Positions 7,812 through 17,357 of a DNA stretch of 64,000 bases are shown in pieces. Every line of letters starts with the position of its first letter. Position 1 is the stretch's first letter. The DNA comes from Natronospira bacteriovora. GTDB taxonomy: Bacteria; Pseudomonadota; Gammaproteobacteria; Natronospirales; Natronospiraceae. The notes under the pieces were generated by a model. The model had not been told where the DNA came from. It worked only from the letters and a program-made list of their open reading frames with translations, and did not search any database. The stretch covers positions 248,001-312,000 of the forward strand of contig NZ_JAVDDT010000001.1 in NCBI RefSeq assembly GCF_030848495.1, written 5' to 3'. The position numbers were made by a program, and so were the translations under genes.

Positions 7812-9038
7812 ATGGCAGATCAGAGTGAAGCGACCAGGGAAGGCAATCAGGATCTTTACATCGCCCGGCAGCCCATCATGGACCGGGACAAGAAGGTCTT
7901 CGGATACGAGATCCTCTTCCGCGACAGCAAGCGCAATATTGCCTCGGTGTTCGACGGTGATCGGGCCACCTCTCAGGTCATTACCGACACCTTCCTCAAC
8001 ATCGGCCTTCAGAAACTGGTCGGGAACAAGTACGCCTTCTTCAACCTGACTCGCAACTTCCTGATCAATGATGCCGAATTTCCCCTGTCCAGTGCCAAGG
8101 TTGGCCTGGAGATCCTGGAATCGGTGGAAGTGGATGACAAACTGATCGAGTCGGTCGAACGCCTGGCCGAGCAGGGCTTCCGCATTGCCCTGGATGATTT
8201 CGAGCTCAATGAACAGACCGAGCAACTGCTGCCCCTGGCTCACATGGTCAAGATTGATGTGCTGGACAAGGATCAGGCCACGCTCGCCGCTCAGGTTCGC
8301 CAGGTGCGTCAGTACCCGGTACAGCTGGTGGCTGAACGGGTGGAGACCCCCGAGGCATTCGACCAGGCCGAGGCCCTCGGCTTCGATTTCTTCCAGGGTT
8401 ATTTCCTGTGCAAACCGGAGCTGCTGGAACGCAAGCGCCTTCCGGACAACAAGCTCAGTATCCTGCGCCTGCTGGCCAAGCTGCAGGATCCCGACGTCAG
8501 CCCGAAGGAACTGGAGAACATCATCAAGAATGATGTCACCCTCTCCTACAAGCTGCTGCGCTGCGTCAACTCCGCCTATTACGGCCTGTCACTGGAAATC
8601 AAGTCGATACACCATGCCATCGTCTATCTGGGCATGCCGGCCGTGCGCAACTGGGTTCGCCTGCTGGTGCTGGCCGGCCTGCAGGATCGCCCGCCCGAGC
8701 TCATTCGCATTGCCCTGACCCGGGCCAAGATGTGCGAAATCCTGTCGAAACATGCCCCAAACCTTTCCGAGGAAACGGCCTTCACCGTGGGTCTCTTCTC
8801 GGTTCTCGACGCCCTGCTCAATGCCCCGCTGGAAGAAATCCTGAAGCAGGTTTCCCTGACCGAGGAAATCGACCGCGCCCTGCTGCACGGCAAGGGCGCG
8901 TACGGTGTCCTGCTGGGCTTCGTCAAGGACTATGAGCAGGGCAACTGGGAAAACATCGAAGACGGCCCTTACGCGACCGAAGCGGTTCAGGCCGCCTATG
9001 TGGCAGCCCTGGAAGCCGCCGAGAAAGAACAGCCCTGA
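7812..9038 (+). CDS. EAL-HDOD signalling protein with a degenerate EAL domain
   Basis: This is a 408-residue protein with an EAL-like N-terminal half (about 14-205) and an HDOD domain (about 210-400), the YuxH/CdgJ architecture. The catalytic EAL triplet is replaced (GYEILFR at 31-37) and several metal ligands of active phosphodiesterases are absent, so it is probably not an enzyme. The HDOD half is recognised from LENIIKNDVTLSYKLLRCVN. Related proteins in Vibrio affect motility. It stands alone after ycgR, and a GC-rich hairpin follows it. Confidence 0.85.
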   Translation: MADQSEATREGNQDLYIARQPIMDRDKKVFGYEILFRDSKRNIASVFDGDRATSQVITDTFLNIGLQKLVGNKYAFFNLTRNFLINDAEFPLSSAKVGLEILESVEVDDKLIESVERLAEQGFRIALDDFELNEQTEQLLPLAHMVKIDVLDKDQATLAAQVRQVRQYPVQLVAERVETPEAFDQAEALGFDFFQGYFLCKPELLERKRLPDNKLSILRLLAKLQDPDVSPKELENIIKNDVTLSYKLLRCVNSAYYGLSLEIKSIHHAIVYLGMPAVRNWVRLLVLAGLQDRPPELIRIALTRAKMCEILSKHAPNLSEETAFTVGLFSVLDALLNAPLEEILKQVSLTEEIDRALLHGKGAYGVLLGFVKDYEQGNWENIEDGPYATEAVQAAYVAALEAAEKEQP

Positions 9039-9047
9039 TGCCTCCCG

Positions 9048-9070
9048 CCCCGGCGCCTCAGGCGCCGGGG
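9048..9070 (+). terminator. Perfect GC hairpin after the EAL-HDOD gene
   Basis: A 10-bp perfect stem (CCCCGGCGCC, loop TCA, and its complement) begins 10 bases after the stop codon. The run that follows is TTCCCC rather than a U-tract, so it is a weak intrinsic terminator at best. Confidence 0.5.
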
Positions 9071-9243
9071 TTCCCCAGAACCACCGTCCGTCACCCCACC
9101 GAAACCGCCCGAACAGGTAGCGGTTGCTGACCGCCTTCTCCTCTGGCTAAATCTTTTATGTAAAGACGACAGGTGCCCTGGCGGGCACCCCGAGAAGTCA
9201 GCGAGGATCCGGAGCGAATCTCCGGTCAGGAGCAGAGGGAACC

Positions 9244-9621
9244 ATGAGAAGAGCGACCATCTTCATTGCGCTGTTCGCCATTCTCCCATTCGCGGGTCAG
9301 GCCTGGGCGGCTTGCTCGGTCAGCGATTTCGGCGTCGACAACCTCGAAATCAGCATCGACCAGTGCCGTGGCCGCAACTGCCCGCGCCTGAACATCACCG
9401 GCACACTGGTCAATAACTGTGGTGCGGCCTCGGGGGCGCGAATCGAGATCGAAGCCCGCAACGGCAGTGGCCGCGTGGTGGACTCGGTTGACGGCTGGCC
9501 CGGGCGAACCAGCAACCTCAGCCCCGGCGAGCGCGTGGATTTCGACCTCTCGGGCATGATGAGCTTCGAGCGTTCCATGGAAGACTTCTCCGTCAGCATT
9601 GTCGAAGTCCGGGTCTGGTGA
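9244..9621 (+). CDS. Small secreted four-cysteine protein, paralog 1
   Basis: I do not recognise a named family. The 125-residue product has a Sec signal peptide (residues 1 to about 22, ending GQAWA) and a mature part of about 103 residues with four cysteines: ACS at the mature N-terminus, the pair QCRGRNC, and NNC. The mature part alternates short hydrophobic strands with polar turns (VDSVDGWPGRT), suggesting a small beta-sandwich, perhaps FxLYD-like. About two thirds of the mature residues are identical by eye to the gene at 9801-10178, including all cysteines. It has AGAGGGA before the ATG and its own terminator. Confidence 0.8.
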   Translation: MRRATIFIALFAILPFAGQAWAACSVSDFGVDNLEISIDQCRGRNCPRLNITGTLVNNCGAASGARIEIEARNGSGRVVDSVDGWPGRTSNLSPGERVDFDLSGMMSFERSMEDFSVSIVEVRVW

Positions 9622-9661
9622 ATTGATTCCCACCGCCTGCCACTCGTCAGCAATCTTCTGA

Positions 9662-9684
9662 GGGCTCCTTCGGGAGCCCTTTTC
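9662..9684 (+). terminator. Intrinsic terminator after secreted paralog 1
   Basis: GGGCTCC, the tetraloop TTCG, then GGAGCCC, followed by TTTTC: a textbook rho-independent terminator about 40 bases after the stop. It separates the two paralogs into distinct transcripts. Confidence 0.88.
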
Positions 9685-9800
9685 TCACGCCCGAAGACCG
9701 CAACGGGCTGCACCCCGAATTGGGAGGGAAACCGGCGGAGACCATCCGCTGGTCAAAGTACGCGTCGTTCCAAGGAAACCCACGAATCAAGGAGAAATTG

Positions 9801-10178
9801 ATGAAAGCAATCGCCATCCCCTTCACGATCCTCGCTGCCCTGCTGCTTTCGACCACCAGCTGGGCTGCCTGCTCCTCGTCCGACTTTGACATCGAGGGCC
9901 TGGAAATCAGTGTGGACAACTGCTCTGGGCGAAACTGCCCGCGTCTGGTGATCCGTGGCGAGCTGGTGAACCATTGCAGCGCACCCGCTGGTGCCCGTGT
10001 CGAAATCGAAGCCCTGGATGACAGCGGCCGAAAGGTGGACAGCGTCGACGGCTGGCCCGCCCGCACTGCCAACATCGAGGCGGGTGGCCGCGCCGAATTC
10101 GATTTCACGGCCATGATGCGCTTTCGTCGCAACATGAGTGATTTTGCCGTTTCCATTGTGGAATCGCGGAATTGGTGA
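9801..10178 (+). CDS. Small secreted four-cysteine protein, paralog 2
   Basis: This is a tandem duplicate of the gene at 9244-9621, also 125 residues, with a signal peptide ending SWA and the same four cysteines (ACS, NCSGRNC, NHC). The ATG at 9801 is used because AAGGAG lies nine bases before it and it aligns exactly with the paralog; an upstream in-frame ATG would add a stretch without a signal peptide. It ends with its own terminator. The function is unknown; export to the periplasm or cell surface with two disulfides is an inference. Confidence 0.8.
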   Translation: MKAIAIPFTILAALLLSTTSWAACSSSDFDIEGLEISVDNCSGRNCPRLVIRGELVNHCSAPAGARVEIEALDDSGRKVDSVDGWPARTANIEAGGRAEFDFTAMMRFRRNMSDFAVSIVESRNW

Positions 10179-10263
10179 GGGACAAGTTGGGAGTGAGGCA
10201 TGAGGCGACCAGGATCGTTGCCGGGCCCTGTCCTTGAGCTTATGCCGTCACGTTGACTTCTGG

Positions 10264-10295
10264 AAGCCCGCTTGCGGACGCAAGCGGGCTTTCTT
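10264..10295 (+). terminator. Intrinsic terminator after secreted paralog 2
   Basis: An 11-12 bp stem (AAGCCCGCTTG and its complement around a short loop) is followed by TTTCTT. It lies about 85 bases after the stop codon of paralog 2. Confidence 0.85.
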
Positions 10296-10366
10296 ATTGC
10301 CCGGAACCCCTGCGGATGAAAAAGCTTCATGGCGGTAAGACGGGGAGGCATCTGGGTCGGGTTGCC

Positions 10367-10408
10367 AGGGCGGCGCACAGGGAAGTGCGCCGTGCCACCT
10401 TCGACCAT
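10367..10408 (-). repeat. Dispersed copy of the tRNA-Arg array core
   Basis: This 42-bp stretch matches 32212-32253, inside each 194-bp unit behind tRNA-Arg, at 40 of 42 positions. Its centre is the hairpin GGCGCAC/GTGCGCC. Like the array, it lies on the downstream (3') side of a tRNA gene, here tRNA-Lys. An adjacent plus-strand piece, GAGGTTCGAATCCCC at 10416-10430, looks like the T-arm of a tRNA and may be a remnant. The rest of the 308-bp gap 10179-10486 holds two terminators and no gene. Confidence 0.75.
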
Positions 10409-10433
10409 TAATAATGAGGTTCGAATCCCCTAG

Positions 10434-10476
10434 CTAAAACGACAGAGCCCGAACGGGGCAATCCCGTCCGGGCTCT
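10434..10476 (-). terminator. Terminator downstream of tRNA-Lys
   Basis: On the minus strand an 8-bp outer stem (AGAGCCCG/CGGGCTCT) encloses a second 5-bp stem and is followed by GTCGTTTTAG. It begins about 10 bases after the CCA end of tRNA-Lys. Confidence 0.75.
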
Positions 10477-10486
10477 GGCACAAAAC

Positions 10487-10562
10487 TGGTGGGTCGTGAA
10501 GGATTCGAACCTTCGACCAGCGGATTAAAAGTCCGATGCTCTACCAACTGAGCTAACGACCC
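10487..10562 (-). tRNA. tRNA-Lys (anticodon UUU)
   Basis: A complete 76-nt cloverleaf is readable on the minus strand. The acceptor stem GGGTCGT pairs with ACGACCC, the D-arm is GCTCAGTTGGTAGAGC, the anticodon loop is CTTTTAA (anticodon TTT), and the T-arm GAAGG-TTCGAAT-CCTTC is followed by the encoded ACCA. It decodes AAA and AAG. Confidence 0.98.
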
Positions 10563-10646
10563 GTAAAGCCGGCCATTATAGAAGTTTTTTTCGGGCGAGA
10601 AAAGGCCAAGGCCGACATCCTCTACAGTTTTTTCCGCCCGACAGGG

Positions 10647-11324
10647 TCAGGCCTGATAAACGGTCGGGTCTTCAACACCGGCCTGCTCGAACCCCTGACG
10701 TCGGAAGCGGCAGGCATCGCAGCGCCCGCAGGCACGGCCTTCCTGATCAGCCTGATAGCAACTGACCGTCAGGCCGTAATCAACGCCCAGAGCCAGGCCA
10801 CGGCGAATGATCTCGGCCTTGGGAAGATCAATCAGGGGAGTTCTGATCTCCGGCGCCCGCCCCTCCAGGCCCTGGCGGGTAGCCACCCGGGCCAAAGCCT
10901 GGAACCGCTCGATGAAGGCGGGACGGCAATCCGGGTAGCCACTGTAATCCACGGCATTGACGCCAATATAGATGGCGCGGGCGTCCATGATCTCCGCCCA
11001 TCCCATGGCCACGGACAGAAAGACCGTGTTGCGAGCCGGCACATAGGTGACCGGGATACCTTCACCCGCCTCTTCCGGCACACGGAGGCTGGCATCGGTG
11101 AGGGCTGAACCTCCCAGGCTACCGATATCCAGACGCACCAGACGGTGACTGGCAGCACCCAGGGCGGCGGCCACTCGCTCCGAGGCCCTCAGCTCAGCAT
11201 CGTGGCGCTGGCCGTACTGGAAACTCAGGGCATGCGCTTCGAAACCGTCCGCCCGGGCCTGGGCGAGCACGGTGGCGGAATCCAGTCCACCGGAGAGAAG
11301 GATGACGGCCTTTTCCTGCTTCAT
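10647..11324 (-). CDS. queC: 7-cyano-7-deazaguanine (preQ0) synthase QueC
   Basis: QueC converts 7-carboxy-7-deazaguanine to preQ0 in queuosine biosynthesis, using ATP and ammonia. The 225 residues begin with the PP-loop motif [10 protein letters not shown] (residues 11-20). The zinc-binding cysteines lie near the C-terminus in [19 protein letters not shown]. It lies 20 bases after queE, and together they form the tail of the long tol-pal transcript direction. Confidence 0.97.
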   Translation of the reverse strand: MKQEKAVILLSGGLDSATVLAQARADGFEAHALSFQYGQRHDAELRASERVAAALGAASHRLVRLDIGSLGGSALTDASLRVPEEAGEGIPVTYVPARNTVFLSVAMGWAEIMDARAIYIGVNAVDYSGYPDCRPAFIERFQALARVATRQGLEGRAPEIRTPLIDLPKAEIIRRGLALGVDYGLTVSCYQADQEGRACGRCDACRFRRQGFEQAGVEDPTVYQA

Positions 11325-11344
11325 GAAATGCCTTCAATTCACGG

Positions 11345-12037
11345 CTAACGCCCGGGAACGTCGCCCCAGATGTACTTGTGGAGCTGAACCTGGAAACGGA
11401 CCGGGAGACGGTCTTCCAGGACCCAGTCGGCAAGAGCCGAGGGCTGCATGCGCTGGTGCTCGGGAGAAAACAGCACCTCACATCGCTCATTCAGGGCTTC
11501 CCGCTGCAGCAGTTCACGGCTCCATTCGTAGTCCGCCCGGTCGCAGATGACGAACTTGATCTGATCCTGAGGGCGCAGCAGCGTCAGGTTCTCCCAGCGG
11601 TTGCGCTCCACCTCCCCGGAACCGGGTGTCTTGATGTCCATGACCCGTACAATGCGCTCATCCAGGACACTGATGTCCATGGCACCGCTGGTCTCCACCG
11701 AGACCTCATGACCGGCATCCGCCAGGGCATGAATCAGGCGATCGGCATTGAACTGGGCGAGCGGCTCGCCCCCGGTGACGGTAACGTGCCGGGCACCATA
11801 AGCGGCCACGGTGTCGCAGACCGCGCCCAGGGAAAGCCATTCCCCACCGTGAAAGGCGTATTCCGTGTCACAGTAGACGCAGCGCAAGGGACAACCCGTC
11901 AGGCGCACGAAAACCGTGGGCAGCCCCACGGTTCTCGATTCGCCCTGAAGGGAATGGAAGATCTCGGTAATACGGACGCGGTCGGCCCGATCCGTGCGTA
12001 CCGAGTCCATTCTTTCCAGCGGTACTTCCGAGGCCAT
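11345..12037 (-). CDS. queE: 7-carboxy-7-deazaguanine synthase QueE
   Basis: QueE is a radical SAM enzyme that makes 7-carboxy-7-deazaguanine from 6-carboxytetrahydropterin. Here it has 230 residues with the cluster motif CPLRCVYC (Cys49, Cys53, Cys56), the usual CxxxCxxC, followed by the SAM-binding TGGEPL. The ATG overlaps the cpoB stop. The first 20 residues are extra relative to shorter homologs, so a start at residue 10 (MDSVRT) is possible. It pairs with queC; queD and queF are not in the window. Confidence 0.95.
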   Translation of the reverse strand: MASEVPLERMDSVRTDRADRVRITEIFHSLQGESRTVGLPTVFVRLTGCPLRCVYCDTEYAFHGGEWLSLGAVCDTVAAYGARHVTVTGGEPLAQFNADRLIHALADAGHEVSVETSGAMDISVLDERIVRVMDIKTPGSGEVERNRWENLTLLRPQDQIKFVICDRADYEWSRELLQREALNERCEVLFSPEHQRMQPSALADWVLEDRLPVRFQVQLHKYIWGDVPGR

Positions 12038-12819
12038 CAGCGCCCTTCGTCCGCCATGCGGTTAAGGCGATTGTTGGCCAGCCGCGCCGCCGAGCTGTCC
12101 GGATGCTCACTGCGCACGGCCTCGAGTTCGGCACGTGCCTCGTCCCAGCGCTGCAGCTCATAATAGGCAAACCCGAGCTTGAGGCGCGCATCCGCCACCT
12201 TGCCGGAACCGGGATGATCATCCAGTACCCGCTGGAACTCCGCCGCGGCCTGCTCGAAATCCCGGGTCACGTAGTGAACCTCACCAAGCCAGTAACGGGC
12301 ATTGGCGGACAGCTCGCTATCATGGTGGCGATCGAGGAAGGCCTCGAAGGCTTCACCGGCCGCATCGTAACGTCCTTCACGCAACAGGCCGAAGGCCTCG
12401 TCATAGGCTTCCCGCGGTTCGCCATCCACCCGTCGCGGCATGGGATCATCCTCGAGGGAAACGTCCGGTACCACATCACCACCGGGCCCGCCCACCTCGA
12501 GTCGCCTCAGGCGGCGATCCACGTCGAGATAGATTTCGCGCTGGCGTTCGCGGACACCACCCAACTCGTACTGCAGGGTCTCGATCTCGCCGCGAAGACC
12601 CCGGATCTCGGACTGGACCTCATCCAGCTGGGCGGCCAGATCCACCAGACTGTCGCTTTCGACGAGACGCTCCACCTGTTCCAGGCGGGATTCAATCCGG
12701 TCCAGACGATCCACGGTCTCGTCGTCCCGGGTCTCGAAGGCGGCGCAGCCACCGAGCATCAGAGTGGAGGCAAGCCCAATGCCCGCCAATGCTTGAATAC
12801 CTTGCAGTCGCAATGCCAT
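12037..12819 (-). CDS. cpoB: Tol-Pal associated TPR protein CpoB (YbgF), predicted lipoprotein form
   Basis: CpoB couples Tol-Pal action to peptidoglycan synthesis during division. From ATG 12819 it has 260 residues: a signal with the lipobox-like LMLGGC (Cys25), a coiled coil (about 40-115) and three TPR repeats (about 145-255, with NARYWLGEVHY and ADARLKLGFAYYEL). The start is preferred to one 30 codons upstream because it gives a proper signal sequence and lies four bases after the pal stop. E. coli CpoB is soluble and periplasmic, so the lipobox is a possible difference. Confidence 0.93.
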   Translation of the reverse strand: MALRLQGIQALAGIGLASTLMLGGCAAFETRDDETVDRLDRIESRLEQVERLVESDSLVDLAAQLDEVQSEIRGLRGEIETLQYELGGVRERQREIYLDVDRRLRRLEVGGPGGDVVPDVSLEDDPMPRRVDGEPREAYDEAFGLLREGRYDAAGEAFEAFLDRHHDSELSANARYWLGEVHYVTRDFEQAAAEFQRVLDDHPGSGKVADARLKLGFAYYELQRWDEARAELEAVRSEHPDSSAARLANNRLNRMADEGR

Positions 12820-12823
12820 ATCG

Positions 12824-13366
12824 TCACCGAATGTAATCGAGTTCAACGCGACGGTTCCTGGCCCAGGCTTCCTCGTTGCTCTCGGCAACGGCCGGGCGCT
12901 CCTCGCCATAACTCACGGTACGGATCTGACCTTCGGACACGCCATTGAGCACGAGGACGCGCTTGACGGCCTGTGCCCGTCGATCACCCAGACCAATATT
13001 GTACTCCCGTGAGCCGCGCTCGTCCGTATGACCTTCCAGACGGACGGTCAGACGTGCGTTGTTGCGCAGATAGGTCGCGTGTTCACGCAGCATCTCACGG
13101 TATTCGGATTTGACGTCGTAACGGTCGAAATCGAAATAGACGATGCGATCGGCCAGCGGACTGTCCGGATCATCCAGCTCCCGGAATTCGGCCATTTCAT
13201 CGTCTCGCAGGCCGTCAATTTCGGCCCATTCATCCCGATCCCGGCGTTCGGCCTCACGGGCCTCCCGTTCGGCGGCTTCCTCGTCCGGGACTTCCTGCGT
13301 GGTGCCACAGGCCGCCAGCAGAATGGCCATGACGAGTACGGCGAGCACTGAATATATCCTGTTCAT
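12824..13366 (-). CDS. pal: Peptidoglycan-associated lipoprotein Pal
   Basis: Pal is an outer-membrane lipoprotein that binds peptidoglycan and TolB. The 180 residues start with a lipobox ILLAAC (Cys20), followed by a very acidic and Arg-rich linker of about 35 residues. The OmpA-like domain has GHTDERGSREYNIGLGDRR. It follows tolB by about 75 bases. The charged linker is longer than in E. coli Pal (173 residues in total there) but is otherwise ordinary. Confidence 0.97.
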   Translation of the reverse strand: MNRIYSVLAVLVMAILLAACGTTQEVPDEEAAEREAREAERRDRDEWAEIDGLRDDEMAEFRELDDPDSPLADRIVYFDFDRYDVKSEYREMLREHATYLRNNARLTVRLEGHTDERGSREYNIGLGDRRAQAVKRVLVLNGVSEGQIRTVSYGEERPAVAESNEEAWARNRRVELDYIR

Positions 13367-13440
13367 GACGATCGTTCCCCTGTGTTGAATGGTGTCAAGG
13401 TACCCCCCCGACAGAAACGGTTCGACGATTCGGGCGCCGA

Positions 13441-14766
13441 TCAGTTCATCGCTGAACGATCCACGGCATCAAGACGCGGTGACCAGGCCGGGTCGCGCAC
13501 CGTATCGGTCTCCGTCTCCAGGGCCTGCCGGACTCGCCCGTCGGTGGAAACGGCGGCCAGCACGCCCCGGAAACCACGGCGCGCCGCATAGATGATCATG
13601 GCCCCGTTGGGGGCAAAACTGGGTGATTCGTCGTTGTTGCCCTCGCCCAGTACCCGCAGGCTGCGTCGCTCCAGGTCCTGCACGGCGATGCGGAAGCCAC
13701 CCTGCTGTCCACGATGAATCATCGCCATGGAGCGTCCGTCGGCGGAGATGCTGGGGCGGGCATTGTAATTGCCGTCGAAAGTCATTCGGCGAACATCGCT
13801 ACCGTCTATCCGGGCGGAATAGATCTGCGGTGCCCCGCCACGATCCGAGGTAAACGCAATCCGATCACCGTCCGGAAACCAGGTCGGTTCGGTATCGATG
13901 GCCCGGCTGCGCGTCACCCGCCGCAGCTCGCCGCTGTCGAGCTCCAGGATGTGAATATCCGGCCCGCCCTCGCCCGTGGTTAGGGTCATGGCCAGGTATC
14001 GACCATCCGGGGAGAAGGACGGCGCCCCGTTGATGCCGTCGCGGGCGGAGACAGAACGGCGCTCTCCCGTACGCACGTTCTGAATGAAAATCTCCGAACG
14101 CCGGTTCTCGAAGGAGACATAGGCCAGCTGTTCGGCATCCGGCGACCAGTTCGGCGACATGATCGGTTGCGGGGAACTGAGGATACGACGCGGGTCATGG
14201 CCGTCAGAATCGGCCACTATCAGGTGGAATCGTTCGCGTCCATTGCGGCGTTCGGCCTGCACATAGGCCAGACGTGTGTTGAAGGCACCCGGCTCGCCAC
14301 TGAGGCGTTCATAAATCATGTCACTAATCTGATGGGCCGCACGCCGAATCCGGTCCGGGCGCGTCGGCACGCTGTAACCGAGCAGCTGTTCTCCCCGGTG
14401 TACGTCAAAGACACGAAAACGCAGTTCCAGTCGATCCCCGCGCTCACGCATTTCGCCGACCACCAGATTATCCGCGCCGGCCTCACGCCAGGCGGCAAAA
14501 TCCGGGGTGCGATCCATGTGGGGTTGCTCCGGCAGTGCCCCCCTTTCCAGGGGGCGATAGCGTCCACTCCGCTCCAGGTTGGCGGCGATGATGGCCGCCA
14601 CGTCTTCCGGAGCCTCCCCCGGCCCCTGCCAGATGAAGGGCGCCACCGCGACCGGTTCGGCGGCATCCACCCCGCTGGTGATGTCCACGCGCAGAACATC
14701 CGCTCGTGCCGGCAGCGCAAGCCCGATGAGCAGAATGAGCCAGAGTAATCGAATGACAGGCGACAT
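13441..14766 (-). CDS. tolB: Tol-Pal periplasmic beta-propeller protein TolB
   Basis: TolB is the periplasmic partner linking Pal to the TolQRA complex. It has 441 residues: a signal peptide ending ALPARA, an N-terminal domain to about 165, then a six-bladed WD40-like propeller with repeats such as SPNWSPDAEQLAYVSFE and PSFSPDGRYLAM. The stop of tolA overlaps its ATG by one base. The length matches the family (about 430). Confidence 0.97.
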   Translation of the reverse strand: MSPVIRLLWLILLIGLALPARADVLRVDITSGVDAAEPVAVAPFIWQGPGEAPEDVAAIIAANLERSGRYRPLERGALPEQPHMDRTPDFAAWREAGADNLVVGEMRERGDRLELRFRVFDVHRGEQLLGYSVPTRPDRIRRAAHQISDMIYERLSGEPGAFNTRLAYVQAERRNGRERFHLIVADSDGHDPRRILSSPQPIMSPNWSPDAEQLAYVSFENRRSEIFIQNVRTGERRSVSARDGINGAPSFSPDGRYLAMTLTTGEGGPDIHILELDSGELRRVTRSRAIDTEPTWFPDGDRIAFTSDRGGAPQIYSARIDGSDVRRMTFDGNYNARPSISADGRSMAMIHRGQQGGFRIAVQDLERRSLRVLGEGNNDESPSFAPNGAMIIYAARRGFRGVLAAVSTDGRVRQALETETDTVRDPAWSPRLDAVDRSAMN

Positions 14767-15661
14767 CAGCGTGCATCTCCCCTGAAGGTAAACTGAATGG
14801 TCTGACGGAATATCTCTTCTTCCGGCGGCGGTGGCAGTGGCGAGGCCCGGTAGACGGCTGTTTCGATGGAGCGCACCACCGAGGCCGGGGCATTGCAGTC
14901 ACGAACCCGCACGTCAACCACCTCGCCACCGGGAATCTGCCGGGCAACCACCACACAGGAAAGATCATCGGGCACATCGGACGGACGAATCCAGTGGCGC
15001 TCCACATGGGCGCGAATTTCCTGGGCATAACGGGCCTCCAGGGAGGCGAGCCGGCGCTGGCGTTCGGCTTCGGCCCGCTGCCTCGCCTCTTCTTCGGCGG
15101 CGCGCTGCATGGCCTCCTCGGCCTCACGCTGCCGGCGTTCCTCCTCGGCCCGGCGCTGGCGCTCGGCTTCTTCCTGACGCCGCCGTTCGGCCTCTTCCTC
15201 GGCCCGACGGCGTTCTTCCTCCTCCGCCCGGCGACGGGCCTCTTCGGCTTCGCGGCGGCGCTGTTCCTCGGCCTCCTGGCGGCGACGTTCTTCTTCGGCG
15301 CGCTGACGCGCCTGTTCCGCCTGGCGGCGGCGCTCGGCCTCTTCGGCTTCCCGCTGGCGCTGGGCCTCGGCGGCCTGTCGGGCCTGCTCCTGCTCACGGG
15401 CCCGACGCTCGGCCTCCTGCCGCGCCTGGCGGGCTGCCGCTTCCCGCTGACGCTCCCGCTCGGCGAGGGTCTCCCGGGCCGCATCAAGCTCGGCCGCATC
15501 CACGGCCCGGGCCTGAATAACCTCTCCGGGCTCGTCGTCCACCGCGACCTCCAGGGGCCGATCCCGCTCCAGGGAAATCAGCAGGGGTACCGCCACCAAC
15601 AGGTGCAGCACCAGCGACCAGGCGACGGGGCCGCGCCAGACCCGCTTCGCCTCCACGTCCA

Positions 15662-15662
<1 letters not shown>
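14766..15662 (-). CDS. tolA: Cell envelope integrity protein TolA
   Basis: TolA spans the periplasm and transmits proton-motive force from TolQR to the outer membrane. It has 298 residues: a cytoplasmic stub, one membrane helix (about 13-31), then a long Ala/Glu/Arg/Gln-rich helical segment (about 55-205), and a C-terminal domain beginning near EIRAHVERHWIRPSD. The repetitive middle is encoded by highly biased codons and opens several spurious reading frames on the other strand. It shares its start with the tolR stop. Confidence 0.96.
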
Positions 15663-16808
<1,146 letters not shown>

Positions 16809-16812
<4 letters not shown>

Positions 16813-17216
16813 TGAAACAGAATCCTTTGCATTTCCTCGGGAATGGGACGGGGACGGAAGGTTTCGGCATCGAGGCAGGCGACGCGAATCAGTCCATCGG
16901 TGAGATGCCGGTCATCGGCCGGGCGATAGACGGTCTGTTCGAAGCTCATGCGGGATCGGCCCTTGTCCGTCACCCTGGCGGTAACATGCAGCAGATCATT
17001 GAAGCGCGCCGGCGCCCGATAACGGATCTCCGCGGACGCCACGGCAAACAGCACACCCTGTTCGCGGATCAGAACATCCTGCTCGAATCCCCGGCTGCGC
17101 AACCATTCGGTTCGAGCGCGTTCCATGAACTTCAGGTAGTTGGCGTAGAAGACGACACCGCCCACATCGGTGTCCTCGTAATAGACCCGAACGGGCCACT
17201 CGAATGTATCAGTCAA
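16809..17216 (-). CDS. ybgC: Acyl-CoA thioesterase YbgC
   Basis: YbgC is a hotdog-fold thioesterase acting on acyl-CoAs and commonly heads the tol-pal operon. With a TTG start at 17216 it has 135 residues beginning MTDTFEWPVRVYYEDTDVGG, aligning end to end with E. coli YbgC (134 residues). The catalytic Asp lies in EDTDVGGVV. TTG is chosen because GGGGGAAAG precedes it and no ATG or GTG gives a comparable N-terminus; the open frame extends 37 codons further upstream without family similarity. Confidence 0.93.
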
Positions 17217-17357
17217 TGGCTTTCCCCCATTGGCTTGGCGGTTTCCCTCAGGCGACGCTGGAATGAGACAGCAAACCGCCGTGCGGATTCCCCATTGGAA
17301 CAAAATCCGCGAAAAAAGCGAGGCCATTTTCCATAAAGCAGACAGGCACTTGGCGAA

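Noticed and set aside
9121-9243. A c-di-GMP riboswitch in the leader of secreted paralog 1
   Set aside because: Two small hairpins are present (GGTGCCC/GGGCACC and CCGGAG/CTCCGG), but the conserved GEMM internal sequences are not seen.
9647-10408. A 253-codon minus-strand frame over secreted paralog 2 and the dispersed repeat
   Set aside because: It crosses two terminators and a repeat and has no recognisable domain; the plus-strand gene has signal peptide, ribosome-binding site and a paralog.
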